DNA of 64,000 nucleotides from Stratiolaelaps scimitus (Eukaryota > Arthropoda > Arachnida > Mesostigmata > Laelapidae), in the NCBI GenBank assembly GCA_019614645.1, contig JABWDB010000047.1:620001-684000 (forward strand), in the 5' to 3' direction. The notes beneath the pieces were generated by a model. That model was not told where the DNA came from and made no database searches. It saw nothing but the letters and a program-made list of their open reading frames with translations. The translations under genes and the position numbers were made by a program. How positions within the stretch are numbered: position 1 is the stretch's first letter; every line of letters begins with the position of its first letter. This document shows positions 11,412 to 23,936 of this stretch, piece by piece.

Positions 11412-11542
11412 TTAGAGGTAATTCCATCTCGTACCTGCAGGTCTCTGGACTCCAGCTCTTGTTCGAGGGATGATTTTAGCTGGGGTCGGGATGGGTAGAC
11501 TCCGCTTGATAGCTCATTTCCATACGAAACAGTTGCAATACT
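11412..11542 (-). pseudogene. Cytochrome P450 last-exon relic
   Basis: On the minus strand the reading AKIIPRTRAGVQRPAGT, ending in TAA at 11412-11414, matches the C-terminal exon of the three P450 genes downstream (AKLILATTAALQRPADT in copy A). Further up, FRMEM..SYQAEST matches the start of the same exon, but about 10 codons are missing and there is a one-base frameshift. The splice acceptor region has also decayed. No matching heme-binding exon or exon 1 was found nearby, so this is an isolated remnant of a fourth tandem copy. Confidence 0.65.
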
Positions 11543-13330
11543 TGACAAGTTGATAAAGCCATTCTGTGCCTACGCGTATCGAGTGAGAGAGGTCATAGGC
11601 AACGAGGGAATGTGGGACATTCACTGACACACATAATAATTAAAAATGTATAAATTATTCAGGCACATTAGTCATATTTAGTTAGACCACAACTACAATT
11701 AGTTATATCATGCAAAGACTATCATTAAAGACCATTATCAGAAACTATTATCTGATCATCTTGTTGGCCATAGTTTTTTTATATATCATCATAGTCGTAT
11801 AGCATTGACAATCGTGGACCGCGTTGTGTGAAAACCTGTAAAGGTCCGCACTCAGCAGCTGAGACTACGAGCACTATATTTTGCCATGGAGGGAGTAACC
11901 TGGGAGTTGGAGTCCATATCCTCCAACAAGTGGAGACCAAACATCTCGTATTGTATTAACGAAGGAGGCCCCTGCCCAGGCTCGCCGGTCATCAACTACA
12001 GGAGTTCTCCACCTTCACACAGTGCAGCAATACGCGTTGAGGCTCTTGTTGAAACGAATCGCGGAACATGCATTCAAGTTAGCCTACCGATAAATGGTCC
12101 TGTATTTCGGCCCCTTAGCGACTCTCGCAGAATAGTCGACACGGTGCGAATACCTTGACAGGGAATGGTGGTCGTGCCCGGAACGCTGTGGGAGATTAAG
12201 ATAGCTCGCGATCGACCTGCCTTTCCAGTACGATATTGTTTTTTACGAGATACAGGCTGCTCGATTACGGAAGCTCAAAGAAAGTGGTGACAAGGCAAGA
12301 CTCTGCCTTCACGCTATCCCGTGGCTTGATGACGTGGCTCCCGCCCAGTGCCTCCCATCCACACAACTGCAAGCGTAGTAAAGAGGTGGACACTCTTCGT
12401 CAGCGTGGTCTCTCGTCGCCTTCAGTGTCGCTCGATGAACATTCATCCCACACTGTACCTGAGAGCCAACAACGAGCTGGCTTGTCTCGAGATGATGGTC
12501 GTCATTCAGACGCAATGACCATAATGACTTACATTTTGAGTTGTCGATTTATTCGCGTTCGATGCCCAATTTGCGGCCACGGCTAAATACAATTCGTCAA
12601 TATATTGAATCTCACATTCACTTCTGTCTCAATTGCTTACATCTTTAAGGACCAACGAGGAGGTGGTAGACATGCATTTGAATGTCAAATGTGTCGACCA
12701 AGGTGACGTAGTCCATCCAGAGATCCAGAGGCTCCTCGCCATGTAATCGGTTCTTGCCAGAGCCGGGCGGGCAGACGACCTCGTCGCTAACTGCGGGCTC
12801 AGTGGTTAGAAAGGGATCGAGAAGCGATCTTTCGATTCGTTTTGGAAAAGCCCCTTCTGAAGATTTCTCTTTACGGGGACTCGTCAAATATAAGCTCCAT
12901 GCTAACTTGGCGACAGCAAATTTCGATCTGGATACCAAGTTCAGATAAATTATCAATGTCACAGAACTTACTAGGATTGACAAGAATAATATGATTTGAA
13001 AATTGTCACTTGTTAAAAAACAGAGGACATTAAATGTTTACTTCAACTAATCGCATGTTGAATTAGAACCACTAACCTCTAGACGTCGGTTGTATTTGAC
13101 CTTCGTTATTTTATTGCGAATTCAACGCGTGCGTTGGCATTTGATCATTTACAAGTGTATCTGTAAAGTTCAACTGGGACGCATAAATGCGATACACACA
13201 AACCTAGAGCCGACGGCATCAAGGCGCTTGTTCCTTGTATTCACAACAGCGCTACTTCTCTCTACGCTCAACAATCGTTTCTCTTTACAAATGCACAAAC
13301 GGTTTTAACTAATATAATAGTCAGGGATGA
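11543..13330. other. Gap: decayed DNA, part of the P450 duplication unit
   Basis: Open frames at 11886-12158, about 12192-12368 and 12236-12586 lack domains or splice borders, so I do not call them. The segment at about 12785-12940 resembles 22590-22740, and 13140-13310 resembles 17950-18110 and 24020-24150. These are therefore 3' flanks that were copied together with the P450 genes. Confidence 0.5.
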
Positions 13331-15404
13331 TTAGATCTTTACAACTTTGGCATAGATCGTATCCGCAGGCCTCTGGAGTGCAGCCGTTGTTGCAAGGATT
13401 AGTTTGGCTGGCGTTTGCTCTGTTGGCTCCAGTCGATAGTTGAGTATTAATTTAGCCAGGGTTAGTTTAATTTCCATTTGGGCAAACCTGCAAATAGTGG
13501 ATCAAATGTGATTTCCCTTTAAACGGTTCAATCTATTCCGCTGGTATACATTTCTACTAAGGAACGTTTATTTAATATGAACGTTAGTTAGATATAGGCG
13601 TGGGTCGCGTTCCGAATCAGTTCAATGGATGCATAGCTAGTCTCGATACAGTGTACCCTGTCCAGTCACACACTCTGTCACATTTACAACGGCTCATAAC
13701 CCTTCGAAAACAATGAACTCCTTAAGGGCATCGTAAGTAAAGCCGGATACTTCTTTAATGGAAAATTAGCTATACATAGTTTCTGGTGATCTTGATGCTC
13801 GCATATTATTATGTAAATTACCTCATCCCGATGCAGTTTCGAGGTCCGTTCCCGAAAGGCTGATAAGCGAAGGAATCTACTTCACCATTCAAAAATCGCT
13901 CAGGTCGGAATTTATTGGGTTCCTTAAAATAGTCCTCCTTATGGTGAATGGTATCCGTCGGGAACATCAGCAGATCGCCCTTCATTACACTTAGTCCTGC
14001 AAAACAAATTGACGTTTCGTAAATACAGATTTCGAAACCAGCAAAACGTGCGCTCTGTGATAGCCCCTGAGACAATGGATGTTAATAGTATATCGGGTTA
14101 AATTGATTATATGAGATTTGCCAAGCAGTTAAATGAATAAATCTGTTGCATCTGGACGGAGTGAATGTACCATTTGGAAATTGGACATCTTCCAGAGCTA
14201 ATCTGGTAATCTGGAATACCGGCGAATACATCCTGAGGGTCTCTCTGACAACAGCCTCCATATAAGGCAGCTTCTGCAGCGTTTCAAAGTCGACTTTCTT
14301 CTTATCCTTAATATTTTCCTGAAGTTCTGATCGCATTTTGTCCTGAATGTCAGGATTTCGCATGAGAACATGGCTTATTGATGCCAATGTATTCGACGTC
14401 GTTTCGTAGCCCGCAACCATAACTATCCAAGCATTGTGAAGAATGATGTCATCCCCAAGTCCCGCTCCGGCCTTTCCAGTTTCAGACGAAGTCGATTTCA
14501 GAATTTCTCTCCTGTCGGCATCGTCGTCCATTGTAAGCTTGTCAACCTCGGAATCCTGGTACCTTGCATCAATCAACAGCTGCAGAAGATCATTCCGTTT
14601 CTCCTTAGGATCCCGACGTCTTAACTGTATAAGCTTTGCGCAGTCAGCCATGATTGCTGTGCCCGGATTCGTAAATCGATCGCCCTTGTTAAGTAGAACT
14701 TCAGCAAAGTATCGAGCCCATGGAAGCAGCCAGAACAGCTGCGGAAACGACAATAGAGTCATTATCATCGGGCTGTACTTGATTGAAAAGATACTTTTCA
14801 TCCTTGCGACGATTGGGTGGTCCGGATTCCTAAGGACTCCATAATTAATTCCCATAGCTATGCGACAGATTACATCAGTTGTCAAAGCCTGAAAAATCCT
14901 GTAGATATCAAAAGGGTTCCCATTTGCGGCGGCCTTCTCCAAGTGCTCTTGGAATTCGTCCACAATTTCAGACACACCCTCGGTGACGGCTTTTAGCTTG
15001 CTGATCGTGAACGAGGGGGTCAAGGTCGATCGAACGTGCTTCCACTCTGGCCCGTTGAGCTGGGCCACTGCTTTTTGGCGGGGAACTGGACCCATCATTA
15101 AGCCGCGATCCATGAACGATGTAAAGTTCTTAATCTGGATTGACTTAATGAGTTCTTTATCGCACACCACGAGGACAGGGATCACGCCGTTGAAGAATCC
15201 AAACACATCACCAAACTGTTGATGCCATTCGCGGTAGCACACGGGTTGCGTCTTGTAGTACAGGTCGAATGCATTACCGAACAGGAAATTCGGCTTTGGG
15301 CCAGGGATATTTCGCTTTTCAAACAGTCGGAAGTGTTCCCTACGTCTGGTCAACCAGACGTAGACCAGCACGGCTACAATCGCTGCCAGGTAGATAGCGA
15401 TCAT
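13331..15404 (-). CDS. Cytochrome P450, tandem copy A (CYP3-clan-like)
   Basis: Three exons: 15404-14171, 13996-13822 and 13487-13331 (TAA), with intron phases 1 and 2, giving 521 residues. The protein is a heme-thiolate monooxygenase expected on the ER membrane. It has an N-terminal anchor (residues 2-17), a basic stop-transfer stretch and the hinge IPGPKP at 33-38. Next come the C-helix WKHVR (121-125), the I-helix AGYETTS (331-337), the K-helix ETLR (388-391), FRPERF (441-446), and the heme loop [10 protein letters not shown] with Cys466. These motifs and the length fit CYP3-clan enzymes (CYP3/6/9-type). Intron 1 begins with the weak donor gtacat. The start was chosen at the second in-frame ATG because copies B and C begin there with the same CCACC context. 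Over most of its length it is closest to copy C, but its first 45 residues match copy B. Confidence 0.93.
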
Positions 15405-15465
15405 GGTGGGAGCGGCGTTGCTGTATCTCAAACACCTTATGGTTGTCTATTGTTGACAACACAGC

Positions 15466-15485
15466 GTTGTGCTATAGGTTATAAG
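15466..15485 (-). promoter_or_regulatory. Candidate core promoter of P450 copy A
   Basis: A TATA-like word (CTTATAACCTATAGCAC read on the minus strand) lies about 65-80 nt upstream of the ATG. It is nearly identical at 26331-26350 before copy C and recognisable at about 20381-20397 before copy B. Conservation across otherwise drifting flanks is the only support. Confidence 0.35.
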
Positions 15486-17220
15486 GCTACTATTAGCTGT
15501 CTCATTGTCGACTCATGGGAGAGTGGACCCCAATCAGTTGCTTCGCAGTGATGACTAAGTACTGATAATCGCTCCTGACACAGAACGATGACAAGGGAGT
15601 TTTTGTCTTCGAAAGATGCGCACGTTGCAGTAACACTCACTATAAGCAGTTCCCATAATCCAAAAACCGATTTAAGGCGCATTCGCTGATATACATACAC
15701 AATCTATATTCAATTCAATATAAGTACTCCCTTTTGAACCAAGAGGCTGGGTACAATAGGCACACAATTTACCACAGCCAAAAAACATCTTCGCCGAAAA
15801 TTAGTCGTGAGGATTAGTTATTTTTTCAACGTTATTATTGTAAAAACAGTTTAGTCCATCCGACTAAAAGTGCTGTCAGTTTTTCGAATGAAACGTGACA
15901 TTCTCCACTAGAACTTGGAGAAGTATTGTTGATTTTCGCAGTCGAGCGACGGTCATTGTACGGAGTGAAGCACCACTCCACAGGCGATTTGGCCCTCTGT
16001 CTGGTCGCGTTGTTAGCAATATTCAGACTTCGGCGCCATCATGTATTTTGCTGATCGAAAAAAAGACTATGCAATAATCCTTTGGAATATCACATCATTT
16101 CGTGCTCTACGAATGAACCTGGTTTGAATTTTGCCGACGTTAATAGAGTAGACATTGTTGTGTTGACTACAAAAACCTTTGGTATAGAGATACGCATTGC
16201 CATTTCGACGATGCCTAACAGCAAGTACATCTATACCACCCTTTGGTAGTTGCCTATTGTATGCAGAGCGAATCGGCACGTATAACTTCGCCCACATAGA
16301 ACTTATGAGTCACTCAGTCCGAACGGTCATTCTTCAAATCTAGCGCAACTATACAGAGTAGCTGGGGCCCAATACAGAAACCCCCGGGGGGGGGGGCACG
16401 ACTCACAACTCACATCAGCATTGTTCAAATTAGTTGTATGTGTTGTTAAACGTTGTTAAAAGTCACACAAAGTCCTATCCATGACGAAACTTCGGATCAA
16501 ACTGTTACAATCAAACTCTGGTGCTTAGGAATCATTACTAGCTGGCGGCGCCAACTCTGAGACGCCAGTAGGATAGGTCTCGGCAGTGCTCTTCGGCCTC
16601 TGGCCGACGCCGTGACTTTCTCCTGGCTCTTAGATGTTTTTAATTTCGGTGGTAATGTTTAGAAATTGGCTTTCTCAATCGTTATATGACCAACGACGGT
16701 GGCAGCCATTGTATCGACTTATGGATATACGGAGAGACAGATGACAGTATTTTCCAACATCTCGACATATTATCGTCATCACCTTGAAAACAATCTACTT
16801 TAGGTATTTGAGCACCTATTGCTTGTCTGTTCAGTTTACCCAGACGTATCAACTGAGCCTATAAAACAGCCTGTCAATGTTCTGTATAAGAAATAAGTCT
16901 AATATTAAATTTAATTAATTGAATTTGTCTAATCAAAAGAATGCCATAAGAAAATAAAAAAGTATCCAGCACCAAAAGGTCGGCACCTCGTCCAAACGAA
17001 CAACTCGTCAATCGACATTTTTAAAGGAAAATGTAGGGAGAATGTTCGAAGCCGACGAAAACAGTGAAATTGTTAGTGGCATATTTTTAATGTTTGCAAA
17101 TCAAATAAATTAACCAATCGGAATGTCGATATTAATCGCTACCATAATAAAACTCGCCACCGCCGTAGACCTTCCAACAAAGTAAAACAATTTAAACAGT
17201 GAAAAAATATTCTAATCAAG
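15486..17220. other. Gap: P450 upstream flank with LINE remnant
   Basis: The stretch 15890-16130 is related to 20640-20920, so it was duplicated together with the P450. At 16289-16390 (minus) a fragment reading GFCIGPQLLC resembles reverse-transcriptase motif B and aligns with the better copy at 21413-21525. A G-homopolymer sits at about 16385-16396. The rest holds nothing I can name. Confidence 0.5.
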
Positions 17221-17585
17221 CGAAAAATGAGCCTGAGGGGGTTTTCAGCCCCCGAAAGCGTAATTTGACAATATCTCCAAAATCTCAAAAAGAATCAACT
17301 TTAGGTATGGGAACGCTTATCGTAAAGTTTTTCAGCTTGCCGAAATAGTCAAAAAAATTGCAAAAAAGCACCCCTTACCTAGAACACCATGTTAAGAAAT
17401 TTCCAAAAAATCGCAAAAAACCTAATGATATTCATCTGGCGCCCTTTTTGACGCCGAACCCCCCCTTGCCGCATAGCCCCTACCCGTAGCTATACGACGA
17501 TACCAAACATGCCTCCGAAGAAAAACCTCCCAAATCAGCTTCCCAACGAAATGCAAATCACTGTCGGACAGACGGACACCACCAG
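17221..17585. repeat. Orphan low-T, A/C-biased block with GGGGG hairpin
   Basis: From about 17221 the plus strand becomes rich in A and C, with runs such as aaaaaatcgcaaaaaacc and a gccgaacccccccttgccgc segment. It starts with a G5-loop-C5 hairpin (about 17237-17253) and ends in a cggacagacggacacc word. It has no open frame. The abrupt composition change suggests an inserted repeat that I cannot identify. Confidence 0.4.
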
Positions 17586-18205
17586 CGTTTAGCATTTATT
17601 GTGTGTTCTAATATATACAATAATTTGAGCAATTCCTTTTTTTAGCTTGAATACCTCAGTCAGTCGAGATTTCTGGTAAGACCATCGACTCTGAATGCCA
17701 TCGGCAACTCGAAATCATGCACCTCTTTCCGGTTGCAATGTCTGCCCTATTTTTTTGCGTTATAAAAAATGCTGTTCTTTTTATAAACCAATATAACCTT
17801 CACTGCGTGGGAGACAGTTGTCCAGGCTGGTACGAACAGCCGTTTGCGTGATGTGACACAATTCCTGTTTGAAATCAAATTATATGATATATACAGCTTC
17901 GTCTGTAAAAATATCCATGCAATTCTCAATTGGGTAATATATATATTTTCGAATCACACAAGTGTATGTACATTCGAAAACTTCCACCGAGACGGACTCA
18001 CATAAACCTAGAACAGAAGACATTAAGGCGCTTGTTTCTAATACTGACAACAGGGCTACACCTCCGTAATCCCAGCAATTGTTTAACTTTACAAATGCAC
18101 AAAAAAGCTTAGTCATCATAGTATTGTGTGTTTTAATAAATATATACAATGACTAGTGACGCAATGCACAAAGTGCATTTCAACAAATCGAAAGTTGTTG
18201 ACTAA
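17586..18205. other. Gap: 3' flank of P450 copy B
   Basis: 17785-17890 resembles 23520-23580 (gtgggagacag ... caatt.ctgtttgaaa), a piece of SINE-like repeat 2 ending in TA-rich DNA. 17950-18110 is the copied P450 3' flank. Confidence 0.45.
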
Positions 18206-20322
18206 TCAGATCTTTACAACTTTGGCATAGATCGTATCCGAAGGTCTCTGGAGTGTAGCCGTTGCTTGAAGGATCAGTTTGGCTGGCGTTTGCTCTGCTG
18301 GCTCCAGTCGATAGTTGAGTATCAATTTAGCCAGAGTTAATTTGATTTCCATTTGGGCAAACCTGCAAATAGTGAATCAAAGGCAATTTTGCTTTAAACT
18401 GTTTAACCTGTAATTATGTTGGTATGCATTTGAACTAAGAAACGATTCTTTAACATGAACGTTAGTCGGATATAGGCGCGGGTCACGGTCCGAATAAATT
18501 TAATGGATGCATAGTCTAGTCACACTCCTTGTCATATTAACAACGGCTCATAATTCTTCAAAAACGATCAACTCTTCAGGGGCATCTGAAGTAAAGCCGG
18601 ATACTTCCTTAATGGAAGATAAGCTATAATATACAAAAGTTATATTGATCTTGATGCTCGCATGTTATTATGTAAATTACCTCATCCCGATGCAGTTTCG
18701 AGGTCCGTTCCCAAAAGGCTGATAAGCGATAGGATCAACCTCACCATTCAAGAATCGTTCAGGTCGGAATTTATTAGGCTCTTTAAAGTAGTCCTCCCTA
18801 TAGTGTATGGTATCCGGCGGTATCAGAATCAGATCGCCCTTCATTACACTTAGTCCTGCAAAACAAATAGTCATCTTGTAAATACTGATTTGAAAACCAG
18901 GAAAATGCGCCCTCTGCCCCGGGAACACACAGTGCGCATAATAATATTAGTAGTATTAGACTTAAAGTCTATGAATGGATATATTTGTTGTATATGAACG
19001 CAGTGATACAGTGTACTGAAAAAGTCGTATTATAATAAGTAATTTTTTCTTAGGTCTACTCAACCAGCGTCATGGTAGTACGTACCATTTGGAAGTTGGA
19101 CATCTTCCAGAGCTAATCTAGTAAGCTGGAATGCTGGCGAATACATCCTGAGGGTCTCTTTGATGACAGCCTCCATATAAGGAAGCTTCTGCAGCGTCTC
19201 AAAGTCGATTTTCTTCTTATCCTTAACATTTTCCTGAAGTTCTGATCGCATTTTGTCCTGAACGTCAGGATTTCGCATGAGAACATGGCTTATTGACGTC
19301 AATGTATTCGACGTCGTTTCGTAGCCCGCAACCATAATTATCCAGGCGTTCTCTAATATGAAGTCATCCCCAAGTCCCGCTCCAACCTTTCCAGTTTCAG
19401 ACGAAGTCGATTTCTGCATTTCTCTTTTGTCGGCATCGTCGTCCATGGTGAGCTTGTCCACCTCAGAATCCTGGAACCTTGCATCCATCAACAGCTGCAG
19501 AACATCATTCCGTTTCTCCTTAGGATTCTGACGTCTTAATTGTATAACCTTTGCGCAGTCGGCCATGATTGCTGTGCCCGGATTCGTAAGTCGATCGCCC
19601 TGGTTAAATTGTAAAAGTTCGGCGAAACGCCGAGCCCATGGAAGCAGCCAAGACAATTGTGGAAATGACAATAGCGTCATTATCATCGGGCTGTAGTTTA
19701 TTGAAAAGTGACTTCTCATCTTTGCTATGATTGGGTGATCGGGATTTTTGAGCGCCCCATAATTAATTCCCATAGCTACGCGACAGATCACATCAGTTGT
19801 CAAAGCCTGCAAAATCTTGCATATATCAAAGGGTTTCCCATTTGCCGCGGCCTTATCCAAGTGCTCTTGGAATTCGTCCACAATTTCAGACACACCCTCG
19901 GTGACGCCCTTCAGTTTGCTTATGGTAAATGAGGGGGTCAAGGTCGATCGGACGTTCTTCCACTCCGATCCGGTGAGCAGGGTCAGTATCTTTCGGCGGG
20001 GAGCTGCGCCCATCAAGAAGCCGCGATCCATGAACGATGTAAAGTTTTTAATCTGGATTAGCTTAATGAGTTCTTTATCGCACACCACGAGGACAGGGAT
20101 CACGCCGTTGAAGAATCCAAACACTTCTCCAAACTTTTGATGCCATTCGCGGTAGCACACGGGTTGCGTCTTGTAGTACAGGTCGAATGCATTACCGAAC
20201 AGAAAATTCGGCTTTGGGCCAGGGATATTTCGCTTTTCAAACAGTCGGAAGTGTTCCCTACGTCTGGTCAACCAGACGTAGACCAGCACGGCTACAATCG
20301 CTACCAGGTAGATAGCGATCAT
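18206..20322 (-). CDS. Cytochrome P450, tandem copy B (CYP3-clan-like)
   Basis: Three exons: 20322-19086, 18855-18681 and 18362-18206 (TGA), with phases 1 and 2 as in its neighbours, giving 522 residues. All P450 hallmarks are present: N-terminal anchor, IPGPKP hinge, WKNVR in the C-helix, AGYETTS in the I-helix, ETLR, FRPERF, and [10 protein letters not shown] with the heme cysteine. It has one extra codon (LLQFNQGD in place of LLNKGD) and differs most from copies A and C in the B-C loop (about residues 101-120), a known substrate-recognition site in P450s. It also differs just after the exon 1/2 junction (LILIPP in place of LLMFPT). Intron 1 uses the better donor gtacgt. It is probably functional, with a substrate range different from A and C (inference). 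Confidence 0.93.
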
Positions 20323-21449
20323 GGTGGAAACGGCGTTGCTGTCTCCAAGACACTCGGCGGTTGTCTACTCTCGACAACATAACGTCGTGATATAGGCCAT
20401 TGACGACTAATGGGAGAGGGTGCCCAACCAGCTGCTTTCCAATATTGGCTGACGTATGAACTGATAGTCCCTCCCACGATTGAAAGCTTGCACACGAGTT
20501 TTTCTTCTTAGATGCACAGTGTATATTCAATTCGATATAAGTACTCGATTTTTAACCAAAAGGGTTGTTACAACAGGAATACAAGTGAACATTACAATTT
20601 ATCGGCAAGTATGAAGATAGTTTCGTAAAACAATCCACCTGACTAAAAGAGCTATCAATTCTCCGGATGAGGCCCTCCACGAGACCATACTGTTGGTCTT
20701 CTCAGTGCGAGCGACGGCCATCGAACGGACAGTAGCATCACTTAATAGACGATTCGGTGAGTTGACAATTACCGTGTTGTTGGTACTATTCCGACTGGGT
20801 CTCTTATACATTCGGATGTCGTTAGAACCATGTACTCCGCTTGTAGAGACAAGACCATGCAATAATACTTTGGGATATCACATCGCTGAGGAGTTCCACG
20901 AATGAACCTGGTTTGAATGTTCTCAGGGGCTTCCATATATTTCTTAGGCAGCCCCAGATGAGCTGAGCAGTAATATATAATACTTAGGCAAGACTAAACT
21001 TTATAAATAACAGCGAAAGTCATAAAATCATAGAATTCATCAGCATAAATATCAGCTATTTTGATAGTTTGTCATAAGAAAATCGTGTTACAAATCCGCA
21101 AGGCTGAACATGGGGATTCAGTAACGTGGAGATCGAAGTCGACATGAGGTATGACTATTGCTCTAAGGTCCTCTCATGGACCTGATGGATTTGGTCCCTC
21201 ATGGATCAATTACCTCGTCGTTGATCGAGTATTCATTATTATGTTGACTAGAATAATGCATTATTGTCTTCACTAGAACATAAAGCAGCTGACATATGTG
21301 ATGAGCATGTCATTTCGACTACACCAAGCCCCAACTGCACTTATAGCAGCCTGTGGTAGCAGTCTATCGTCTGTAGAGACCATCGGTAGATAGAATACAC
21401 CTACAACTTCACGTTATCCGCATAGAACTTATGGGTCACGCCCTCTGAA
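20323..21449. other. Gap: P450 copy B upstream flank
   Basis: This region contains the 5' leader and candidate promoter region (TATA-like at about 20381-20397) and the stretch 20640-20920 shared with copy A. No gene is supported. Confidence 0.45.
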
Positions 21450-22050
21450 AGATCATACTTTAAATCTCGCACAAATATACATAGTAGCAGCGGCCGATAC
21501 ATGAGCCCTGCGGGACTCCGACAAATACTTTTGAATATGCGCTGCATCTACTGATAAGCTTAGCACAGGAAGGCATATCCATAACTGCAGACACAGCTAA
21601 TACTTTCAGAATAAATATTCAGACTCCGAACTTGAGAGATCAGTAGTTTGTGTCTGAGACGGTCAAAAGCTTTCGACAAATCGAGGTAAATGCAATCGAT
21701 GTCGATGTTAGCATTGTGGCACATAGACCAATTATGAATCCTCTCAACCACGTGAGTCCCAATGAATTTTATCTCTGCAAAGTCATGTTGATCCCTCTCC
21801 AGCAGGTATTTAGAGGAGCCACGAGTTTGCAATTGCTAAGGTTACTTTGATCTATCCCTTCGTGAACAGGTATCTCAATTTAACGTCTAAAGGGGTCAGG
21901 TACTTTAACATCCTCGTAGGTGCAACTAGAGAATAGGCTATACAATTCCGCAAAAGCTGGAGCCAGCTTTTTATACACGATCGGGGGAGGTTATCCTACG
22001 TGTGACTGCACTGTGCAGTTCGTTCATTATTTTGTATAAGATAACCTCTT
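21450..22050 (-). pseudogene. Decayed LINE reverse-transcriptase fragment
   Basis: Read on the minus strand from high to low coordinates there is an N-terminal RT piece (LYSLFSSCTYED...VPDPF), then IYLDLSKAFDRL (RT motif A, about 21650-21690), then VFVGVPQGSCIG (RT motif B, about 21495-21530). The three pieces lie in order, but stops and frameshifts separate them. The YADD box and everything after it are missing. A shorter, more decayed relative lies at 16289-16390 in the equivalent position of the P450 copy A unit. Confidence 0.7.
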
Positions 22051-22722
22051 CAGCGATGTTAAGCGTAGGGCACGCGGAATTATCTGAGACGTTTGCGTCA
22101 GAGGAGAAGGAACGGTCTGTCGAGAAAACATTCACCCGAAAAACACCTTAAATGCTTGGGGAGTATCGGATTCCAGTGTACTGTTTATTAGACCTAGGGC
22201 CGACTCGTACAGGATACGTAATCGGGTGAAAGTTTGTGTCAATCAGGTGAGTCAACGAGTACTAAGGTGGGGCTACGAGAAGTTGGTCAAGCCCAATGGT
22301 GTATTCCAGAAAACTTCTATGCCTCCAGGGGATTCCCGCTTTGAGAATGAACGACGCTATGGGTCACTGGAAAAATTAAACGAAAATTTCATACATCTAT
22401 TATAGTTACCCGTGTGATAACTGCTAAGGAAATCTTACACATTCAATCGCACAGCTTCAATGCTATCATTGTTGCCTTCCCAGAAGTTCTGACTGGTAAA
22501 GTAGCCTATTTACTCCTTCGACTCGCACAAGACTTTAAAACTAACTGCCATGTGATTTAAGCGGAGCCGAGAGAACCATTAACACATCCCTAATTGCAGG
22601 CTCAGTAGTTACTAAGGGATCGAGAAGCGACCGTTTGCCCGTGGACAAGTCTATTAGCTTAACAAGCCCAATCTAGAGACTAATTTTTATGGGAACTTGT
22701 GAAGGATAAGCTCAATGCTAAC
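22051..22722. other. Gap: no gene seen
   Basis: No supported feature, except that 22590-22740 resembles 12785-12940, another part of the copied P450 3' flank. Confidence 0.4.
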
Positions 22723-22753
22723 TTCCCGACAACAAATATATTGTTGTCGGGAA
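22723..22753. repeat. Perfect 13-bp palindrome, 5-nt loop
   Basis: TTCCCGACAACAA at 22723-22735 is mirrored exactly at 22741-22753. The homologous site beside copy A (near 12905-12920) has only one arm, so the second arm arose after the duplication. Confidence 0.8.
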
Positions 22754-23902
22754 CTGGTTGGTCGAATTGGTCCCTACTGCGACTCAGACAAGGGTCTTTA
22801 ACGGTGACATTGATGCTAAATGGTTTCCGCCCTTGCAAAATGGTTGAACAGAAACATTAACCGGATAATCGCTATACGTTTGTTACTTTGTTGCAAATTC
22901 AACCATTTGATTGCTCCCAAAGCCAACTGGAGAATTTGTCAAAAATTTAAGAAAAGTTTCCATATTAAACAGGGAAGAGTGAAGACGAACTGAACGACCA
23001 ACGAAGTCGATGGCAAATACCTTCGTTGTGAGGAAACCATTGTAGGACGATTTTCTAGGCTGGCGAAGAGGACATTCCACAAGGTCCCTCTAATTGCCAC
23101 TGCATCCGTACGCTGTAGGTCGGCATTTTTCAGAATTGAATGCGCGAGCAGTAAGTAACAGTTAACAGCACTTTTAGACACAATCAATTGTTGACGCACC
23201 GATTATTTTTCCGATTTGATATCGAAGTTAATGGTGCGATTACTTAGTTATATCGTAAAACATTTTTTTTAATATCTCTTTACTAATCTAACTTTGAATA
23301 CAGTCGGAAGCTTGGCATTATACACCTCATTCAGCTGGTCATATCATCCGTTTCTGACGACACTAAGGGCCCAGAGCAGAGTTTCATCGTTACTAATATT
23401 AAAAACGTCAGATACCGTAAATACAGCATAATTCAAGGCAACAATGTCTGCCTTTGCGGCGTAGGGGACATAAAATAAATTTTCCGGGCTGACTCTAAAC
23501 CAATATTTAACGTCCATGGCGGTGTGGGAGACAGACCAACAGTACTTGGCTTGATGTAGATACAATTTCTGTTTGAAAACACTATATATATATATATATA
23601 TATATGTGTAAGAAATGGCGAGATGGCCTAGGGTGAGGCAACAAAGCGAAAACAGTGGGATTCTCGCGTATGAACGCGATTGGTGACACAAGGAGGGTTT
23701 TACTGTAATGACTGAAATACACTCGAGTAGCCGGCTTCACTGCCGCTCTCACCGACCGAGACTGGTCGGTGATGCCACCTTCCTTCCCCCACTGATGGTA
23801 CCGTCCTCGACCGTCTGTGTGCACGTTCCTCCTCTCCCACAATACGTATATTCTCGTACATGCCTATTCCGTAAGTTGAGTTGACAATTACCCATACACC
23901 AT

Positions 23903-23936
<34 letters not shown>

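Noticed and set aside
12190..12586. Overlapping open frames of 59 and 116 codons on the plus strand.
   Set aside because: They overlap in different frames, lack splice borders and show no domain, so I cannot tell coding from chance.
23344..23691. Minus-strand frames at 6646-6876 and 23344-23691 look like a protein family (DV..W..V..E..FY).
   Set aside because: The same DNA core recurs in non-coding places (34221, 48567) with stops in every frame, so the resemblance is due to a dispersed repeat.
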